DNA of 64,000 nucleotides from Circinella umbellata (lineage: Eukaryota; Mucoromycota; Mucoromycetes; Mucorales; Lichtheimiaceae). The notes under the pieces are model-generated. The model searched no databases. It saw nothing but the letters and a program-made list of their open reading frames with translations, and was not told the DNA's origin. The DNA is taken from positions 62,001 through 126,000 of the forward strand of contig JAIWNF010000027.1 of the NCBI GenBank assembly GCA_025093555.1, given 5' to 3'. A program made the position numbers and the translations under genes. This document shows, one piece after another, positions 57,731-64,000 of the stretch; positions within the stretch are counted from its first letter, which is position 1, and every line of letters begins with the position of its first letter.

Positions 57731-58511
57731 TGATTATATACATTTTTTTCGCTATTATTAATTTACTCTACCTATATTCTTCTATTGATATCTTTTAATG
57801 AATCTTTTTTTGAGCATTGACCTTTTCAATTTCTCTTTTAGAGTTTATCAAACCCTTGACGTATCATAAATATAGATTGTCATTGAGGGTTTTGTCCGTA
57901 TAAATCAATAGGTATGAACAAAAGCATACCTTTTTTTCCCTGCTACATTATACCATTATGCCATTGAAAAATGTTTAGTTTGCAGTATTTATGTTTCGCT
58001 TCATTAGTAAGTAAGCCGAATATGTGTTTTGTGTGTTAGTCACTATAATTTATAGCTTTGCATAAAAAAAAGAAAAAATTAGCTACTCTTACGTAATCTA
58101 TTTTTTGAGCATAAATCTATACTGGTCGTCTGAACATAACAGTGATTTTAATATATAAAGTAATAAGCTTTTAAATTGCATAAAAAAAGTAATTTATTTT
58201 AGTATTATTAATTATAGGACTCATGCTTTACAATAATGCTTCTCGAACACATAATTTTGCTGGGGATATAAATGCCATTGTTATCTTAACGAAAAGAAAG
58301 GGGATAAACTATATTAACACTCAGCAAAATTAAACTAAAATAACGCGCTTTTTTTTTTGTTTCGAAACTTCGCGTTTTATATCGCGTTTCTTTTTCACAA
58401 TAATACCCTAAATAATCCCCTTCCTTTTACATTAACAAATCAACTTTATTCATTTCGTTCAAAAAAGAAAAGAATTCATACTCAAAAATAAAATAAATAA
58501 CAGATAAAAAG
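57731..58511. other. intergenic between the array and ELG1
   Basis: AT-rich, with homopolymer runs. The last 150 bp serve as ELG1 5' region. No gene seen. Confidence 0.45.
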
Positions 58512-61500
58512 ATGACAGCCAATACAAGTCAATCTCAATCAAACAATACATTGCATCCTTTCTTTATGAAAATGCAACCCAACAAAACAACTTATAAAAC
58601 CAATAACAGCAAAAAAATATTAACACTGCTAGTAATAAAAGAAAGAAACTTAACAATAATAATAATATTAAAGAGAATAATGATATTACAGACGAGCTCT
58701 CTCATAAGGAACACAAACAGCAACCACAACAACAAAAAGAAAACAAAAAACCAACGCCTACCACTACTTTAAGTAACAACAACAAGTTTCAAAAGAAAAA
58801 ACATTCCTTTTATAATGGTTCTAATTTTATTAAAACAAGACAACAACAATTATGTCATTTAAGAAAAGAACAACAAGAAACATTAAAAAAATATCCACCT
58901 GAAAGTTCTACTTCAGCGGCTAAACGATATAAAAGATATCAACAAGTGTTACAAGATCAACAACGGATGATCAGTGAACAACAGCAGCAACAGCAACAAC
59001 AGGAATTAGAAAAATTATCACCAGAAGATCAAATTCGATTGGATTTTTATGGTACACTATCGGTAACAATTGAAAAAGATAAACAACAGGAGGAAAAACC
59101 AGTATATATGCAAAAAGGTCCTGCTATATGGCCAGATAAAACTATGTATCAAGGTGGACATATTCGACAACAAGAAGAACAACAAGAATCAACATCGATG
59201 GATATAAACATGTTGGATTTGAGACAGAGCAATAACAAAACCAATGAAAGATCTACTACCTATATCAAAGATATCGCAAAAAGTCGAGGTCGAGCATTTT
59301 TTAAATCAATGGCTATAACAAGACGACAACAAGAACAACAACAGTTGAAAAAAGATGACCAAAATAACAAAAAAAATGATAACAAGGATAATTATAAACA
59401 ATATGCAGTTCGGGACAATAGTAAATCAAAAGAATTGTTATCTGCGCAAAAGAAACAACATCCATCAAAACGATCGACCATGAATAAAGAGGGAATTGAA
59501 TTATTATCTCATGATGATATTGGAAATTTAATGAATGATATTTATCCAGAGAGTCATTGGAAAGAGATACCAGCATGTCAATCATTATATACATCATTAT
59601 TTCATGATGATCATGATTCCAATGACAGTACAGAGAGTGAGGAGGATCAAGAAAAAGGAAAATATCAATTGCCATGGACTGAAAAACATCGACCTATCTG
59701 TGTTACTGACTTATTGGGTGATCATCATGCATATAATTATTTACTGGATTGGTTACAACAATTAAAAGTAAATTCACATTCTTTTGATTATCAAGCACAA
59801 GAACATCAAGATAAAGAAAAAAATAAAGGAACAAATAAAAGACAACGACGAGAAGGAAAAAATAAATCATCATCTGAATTAGCATTTGAAAATTTATCTT
59901 TGGATGGACAACAACTAGAAGAAATGGATGAATGGGATTATCCGTCGTTTTCTGATAATGATCAAGATAATGACGATGATGATTTTGATTTTATGATGGA
60001 ACAAGAAACACGTAAAAGAAGTCGATCCCGACGACAAGTGAAAGAACAAGTTCAAAAAAAAGTAAATTCGAATTTAATGCTTATTTTTGGACCTCACGGT
60101 GTTGGAAAAACAGCCAGTATTTATACAGCTGCAAATCAAGTAGGATATGAAGTATTTGAAATTCATCCTGGTATGCGACGTGCTGGAAAAGATTTAATGG
60201 CATTGGTGGGGGAGATGACAGAAAGTCATCAAGTCAATTTCGTTGGGCAACAAGAAGCGCAGCCGCAACAGCTACCATCCAATCAAAAAGATATTTCAAG
60301 TATGTTTCAGAAAACTTCAACAACAACGATGGTATCGAAAAAACGAATTCAACAAGAAAAAGATTCGAAAGAGGATTCAATGTTTACCAAAAAGCGTCGT
60401 ACAACAACAGCAACAAAAAGTGGCGCTGTAACATCGATTCAAAAAAAGACTGCGGTTTCATCTATCATGAGTCATTTCGCTCGCGTCAAGCCTTCTGTAG
60501 ATACATTCATGGTTCCTGAACAAAAAGAAGAAGTAGTAATAGAAGAAGATGAAGATATGGATGTTGATGATATTGATAATGAACCAGTCGCTGAACAACG
60601 ACAAAGAAATGTGCTTACGAAACAAAGTTTAATCTTATTGGAAGAAGTGGATATACTTTATGAGGAAGATAAAGGATTCTGGACGGCCGTATTAGAACTA
60701 GTTCAAAAAAGTAAACGACCTATTATCATGACTTGTAATGGTAAAGTATTCGAGTATATCTATGTATTCTCTCTCTTTTTTATATTATATATATATATAT
60801 ATATCTAAGTCGATAAATATATGATTTAGATACGGATATGGTGCCACTCGACACAATGAAAATAGAAAAAGCCATTGAAATTGTTCCTCAAACAACACAA
60901 TCCTTAATTCCTTATTTACAACTTTTATGTTTCAAGGAAGGCTATATAATAAATCCATCCGATTTATTTTATCTTGTAGCAACCATGGGTAGCGATTTGA
61001 GACAATTGATTCATACTTTAGAAATGTGGTGTAAACCTACCATGACTATCCATGACAACAACAAAATGGTTAAAAATGGAAATCATTGCATGACTGCGGC
61101 GCAACAAAAAAAAAGAAAGAATAGCAACAAAAAGGAATTCCATGTGTTACCTCGAATTTTTGATCAGTACATGGGAATAGAAAGTCATGATCTTGTATTA
61201 CGGATGACTATGGAACCACAAAATCAACAAGAAACCAATTTATTAGAATTATGTCATTTGTATAATAAAACCAAGGATAAGGATAAAAATAATAATAATA
61301 TGGATAATAATATGTTTACGGTTAAGCATTTTTTTAATTCATCAGACCTTGGTGCTATTTATCGAGGATTGGAAACTATGACATTTTCGGATAGTTGGAT
61401 TATAAGACAACAACAACAATTATTAAACAACAATCATCGATGTCAGGTGTGTGTATATATTTTACCATGTGAATATAGTAATGTGAACCTTAACTCTTAA

Positions 61501-62463
61501 AAAACCTTTTTAGTTAATTATGGAACAACAAAATGAAGTAAAAGATCAAATTTGTGGATATCATTATACGATAGAAATGATAGGAAATCCAATTCAACCT
61601 GAATTATATGATATTGTAAATGATATTCAACAATTGAATTTAAAACAAGTGATGCATCGTAAATGGCAAGTAGAAATTCAACAAGAAGATGGTATTTGGA
61701 ATGGATTGTGTTACAATCGGTAAGCAAAAACAAAATAAAAAAAAGTGATTTTGTTTATTATGGATAGTTATCTATTTTAAATATTTTTTTTTTTTAGATC
61801 TGAATTTGGATGTGTATGGGTTGGGGGAGTGAAATAAAAAAGGCTTGGGGGGTAGATGAGAGTTAAGAGGGAAAATATTTCTGTTTAGTTGTGGTAGTTG
61901 TTGGGGAGGGGGGGGATGAGAGGAGAATGAAGATCATGCGGATTTATTTTATTATTTATGGAAAACTGAGGGCTAGAAAAAAAAAACCCATCATCAACAA
62001 AATAATAATAATATGTCAAATATAGAACAAATACCTATAATGAAAGCATTGAAGCGATCAAAGGAATACTAAACTGGCGATTAGTTAATAATCCAGTCTG
62101 TAATAATATGATCATGACCGAATATGTTCCTTACATCCGAACCATGTGTCAAATACAACAAGATTTATTATTATCATCAAATGAAGAAAAACAACAACGC
62201 ATTGGAACAAGAAGAAAAAGAGCTTTGATAAGAAATAGAAAAAATAAACAACATTTAAAGATAAATGATGAATCTATGAATTTATTATTGAAAAAGACAA
62301 AAGATTCTTTTAATCAAGTAAGTTTAAAAAGCAAGATTTTTATGTAACTCACATGATTTAACTTGATGCAATTTTTTTTTATTATTAGACCTACCAATGG
62401 CATTCACAAGCAACTGTTTATAATGATCGCTGGAAGGATTTATTACAAAGGAAAAAAAGCTAA
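58512..62463 (+). CDS. ELG1: ATAD5/Elg1-type PCNA unloader, with an apparent frameshift
   Basis: Exons are 58512-60740, 60830-61446, 61514-61719, 62026-62317 and 62389-62463, about 1,139 residues if one base is missing at the A7 run 58611-58617. Elg1 forms an RFC-like complex that unloads PCNA after replication. Diagnostic parts: LPWTEKHRPICVTDLLG, the P-loop GPHGVGKTASIYT, TESHQV, the Walker B-type LILLEEVDILYEEDKGFW, then KRPIIMTCN as the sensor strand. Long Gln/Asn/Lys-rich stretches flank the AAA+ core. The N-terminal frame (MTANTSQSQ... HPFFMK) and the main frame are offset by one base, while exon phases fit only if the shift is corrected. Intron 4 is long (306 nt); an alternative acceptor near 61798 would end the protein early. 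Confidence 0.82.
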
Positions 62464-62950
62464 AAATACCATGACTTTTTTTTCAGGCTACACAAAAGAT
62501 GCGGTAACTTCTCTCTCTCTCTCTTTCTTTCTTAAATGAAAAGCTGCTGTGTACCCTTCCAATTCTACAATTATTTTATATATTATTTTTTCTCAGCCAA
62601 AAAATATTTCTTTGGTTACTAGTGTCTATACTAGTGCTTTAGTTGCTTAGTTGTTGTGATATAGCTTTCCACACTCCTTTTTTTTTTTTTTGCAAAACAT
62701 CAGTGGGTTCTCTTTTTTTTTTTTGCTTCTTCTTCTTTCTTTTCTCTTTCTCTTCTCTTCTCTTTCTCTCTCTCTCTCTCTCTCTTTTTTTTTTTACCCA
62801 AATTCTCATATATAAATACTCTTCTTTTTTTTTCGGTTCCTAGCAACTAAACTAAAAATAATCAACAAAATATTTTTCTTTAGCTCTTTTTTTTTTTTCT
62901 GAAAAAAAAAAAAAAAGTTTTCGTTTCAGACGTCGGCATAAGATAATAAA
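62464..62950. other. pyrimidine-rich promoter region of the LIM gene
   Basis: Contains CT microsatellites (about 62511-62525 and 62765-62785) and long T runs on the coding strand. This is a plausible CT-rich fungal promoter. No gene seen. Confidence 0.5.
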
Positions 62951-64000
62951 ATGAAGACTACTAACATGTTAATAAGTAGTAATAATAATAACAACGATAA
63001 CGACAACGACAACGACGACCAAGATAATAATAAATATTATCATTATCAACCAACAACAACAACAGGAAAATCATTACCACCTATTTTTTCACCTAATAAA
63101 AATAGTAAACCATTTTTAGATCGTGAATCTACTACTTCAACAAGTACACTTTATCAACATTCCACTTCAACAACATCGACAACAGCAACATTGTTTGAGA
63201 AACAACAAAAAAGTCATTCTTCTCGACGTACAGCAAGTTCCGGTGCAACAAGTAGTGGTTCAACTCCTCAACATTACTGCTTCAATTGCCAACAACCTTG
63301 TGTACCAAGTGATAGGTCACCTATACAAGCATTAGGTCGAATATATCATTATCAATGTTTTGTATGCGAGGTAAAAACAAAGTCCCTGCTTTTTTTTTTT
63401 TAATTATTTATTTCATATAACGCGCATTATTGATTAAAAAAAAAGGGGAGTGAGTGAATAAGAAAAGGAGAATCATTATAAAGTGGAAATGGGAGAATCA
63501 AGAGGACAAAAACGTTTAAATTATATGATTAAGGGGAAACTAAATGAATATAATATATAATATATAATATATAATATAGGATTGTCATACACCTGTAACA
63601 GATAAATATTACGCGTTAGATCATGAAAATATACCTAGATCCATTGTATGTGAAAGACATTATTATACCCGTTTAAATCGTTTATGTAAACACTGTGGAG
63701 AACCTTTATTAGAAGGTGTTGCAACTGAAATGATTGATGGATTTAAATATCATCAACAATGTTTACAATGTCCTGGTTGTCTCTTGGCAAAAAAGTCAAA
63801 GCAACAAAAACAACGTACTAGTAAATTGAATATACCCCATTTGCTTAGCAACAATAATAATCGTAGTACTACTACTACAACAAGTAGTCATAGTAGTAAT
63901 AATAGTACGCGTAGTAGTAGTAGTATCTATAATGAATATTATTTTGAAAATGATAAGAATATCATACGATATCCTTATAATGGAAGATCCTATTGTCGAT
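62951..64000 (+). CDS. LIM-domain protein, possibly Lrg1-type RhoGAP (3' end outside the window)
   Basis: Exon 1 is 62951-63370 and exon 2 runs from 63580 to beyond 64000. After about 100 residues of Asn/Asp/Thr/Ser-rich sequence, LIM 1 shows CFNC, HYQCFVCEDC across the intron and CERH. LIM 2 starts with CKHC and HQQCLQCPGC, followed by a long Ser/Thr insert ending near RSYC. Zinc-binding Cys/His spacing is standard. The phrase DKYYALDHENIPRSIVCERHYYTRLNRLC is reminiscent of tandem LIM modules of fungal Rho GTPase-activating proteins such as Lrg1. The catalytic GAP domain would lie past the window, so that call is tentative. Confidence 0.75.

Noticed and set aside
62510..62790. CT-rich repeats as a possible CRISPR or minisatellite
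   Set aside because: Simple dinucleotide and homopolymer tracts only; no repeat-spacer structure, and the genome is eukaryotic.

Overview
The window looks like nuclear DNA of an early-diverging filamentous fungus, most likely Mucoromycota (Mucorales-like). It is AT-rich, with many short GT-AG introns (mostly 50-150 nt), a pentafunctional AROM gene, a typical fungal translation elongation factor 1-alpha, and small housekeeping genes on both strands. Exon limits were read by eye from splice motifs, frame and family resemblance, without transcript data.

Region 1 (1-10.75 kb) is a gene-dense block. It holds NAF1 (cut by the left edge), a divergently transcribed mitochondrial circularly permuted GTPase (YqeH/Gep3 type), the five-domain AROM shikimate enzyme with a Gcn4-type site upstream, and a secreted ceruloplasmin-like cupredoxin protein that keeps only half of the usual copper ligands. 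Region 2 (11.4-22.0 kb) is the most striking structure: a 10.6-kb block made of two nearly identical 2,580-bp inverted arms around a 5.4-kb centre. Each arm carries a tRNA-Pro(AGG), short internal repeats and three X-box-like palindromes. The centre encodes one unrecognised protein of about 945 residues with a possible GIY-YIG-like motif set.

Region 3 (23-41 kb) has the proteasome beta-7 subunit PRE4, a decayed coding relic, TEF1, an RGG-tailed protein of unknown function, a Ubc4/5-like E2 split into seven exons, a nitronate monooxygenase, a 2-hydroxyacid dehydrogenase and the U5 snRNP factor AAR2. Region 4 (about 42-57.7 kb) is a tandem array of about 4.64-kb units, one degraded and three well preserved. 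Each preserved unit encodes a 74-residue secreted, Kex2-type processed, four-cysteine peptide. The promoter and signal peptide are identical between units 1 and 2, while the mature peptide is strongly diversified.

Region 5 (58.5-64 kb) has an ELG1/ATAD5-type clamp unloader with an apparent frameshift in an A7 run, and the start of a LIM-domain protein (possibly an Lrg1-type RhoGAP) running off the right edge. The housekeeping genes are unrelated in function. The two accessory regions (inverted repeat and peptide array) are the parts most worth follow-up.
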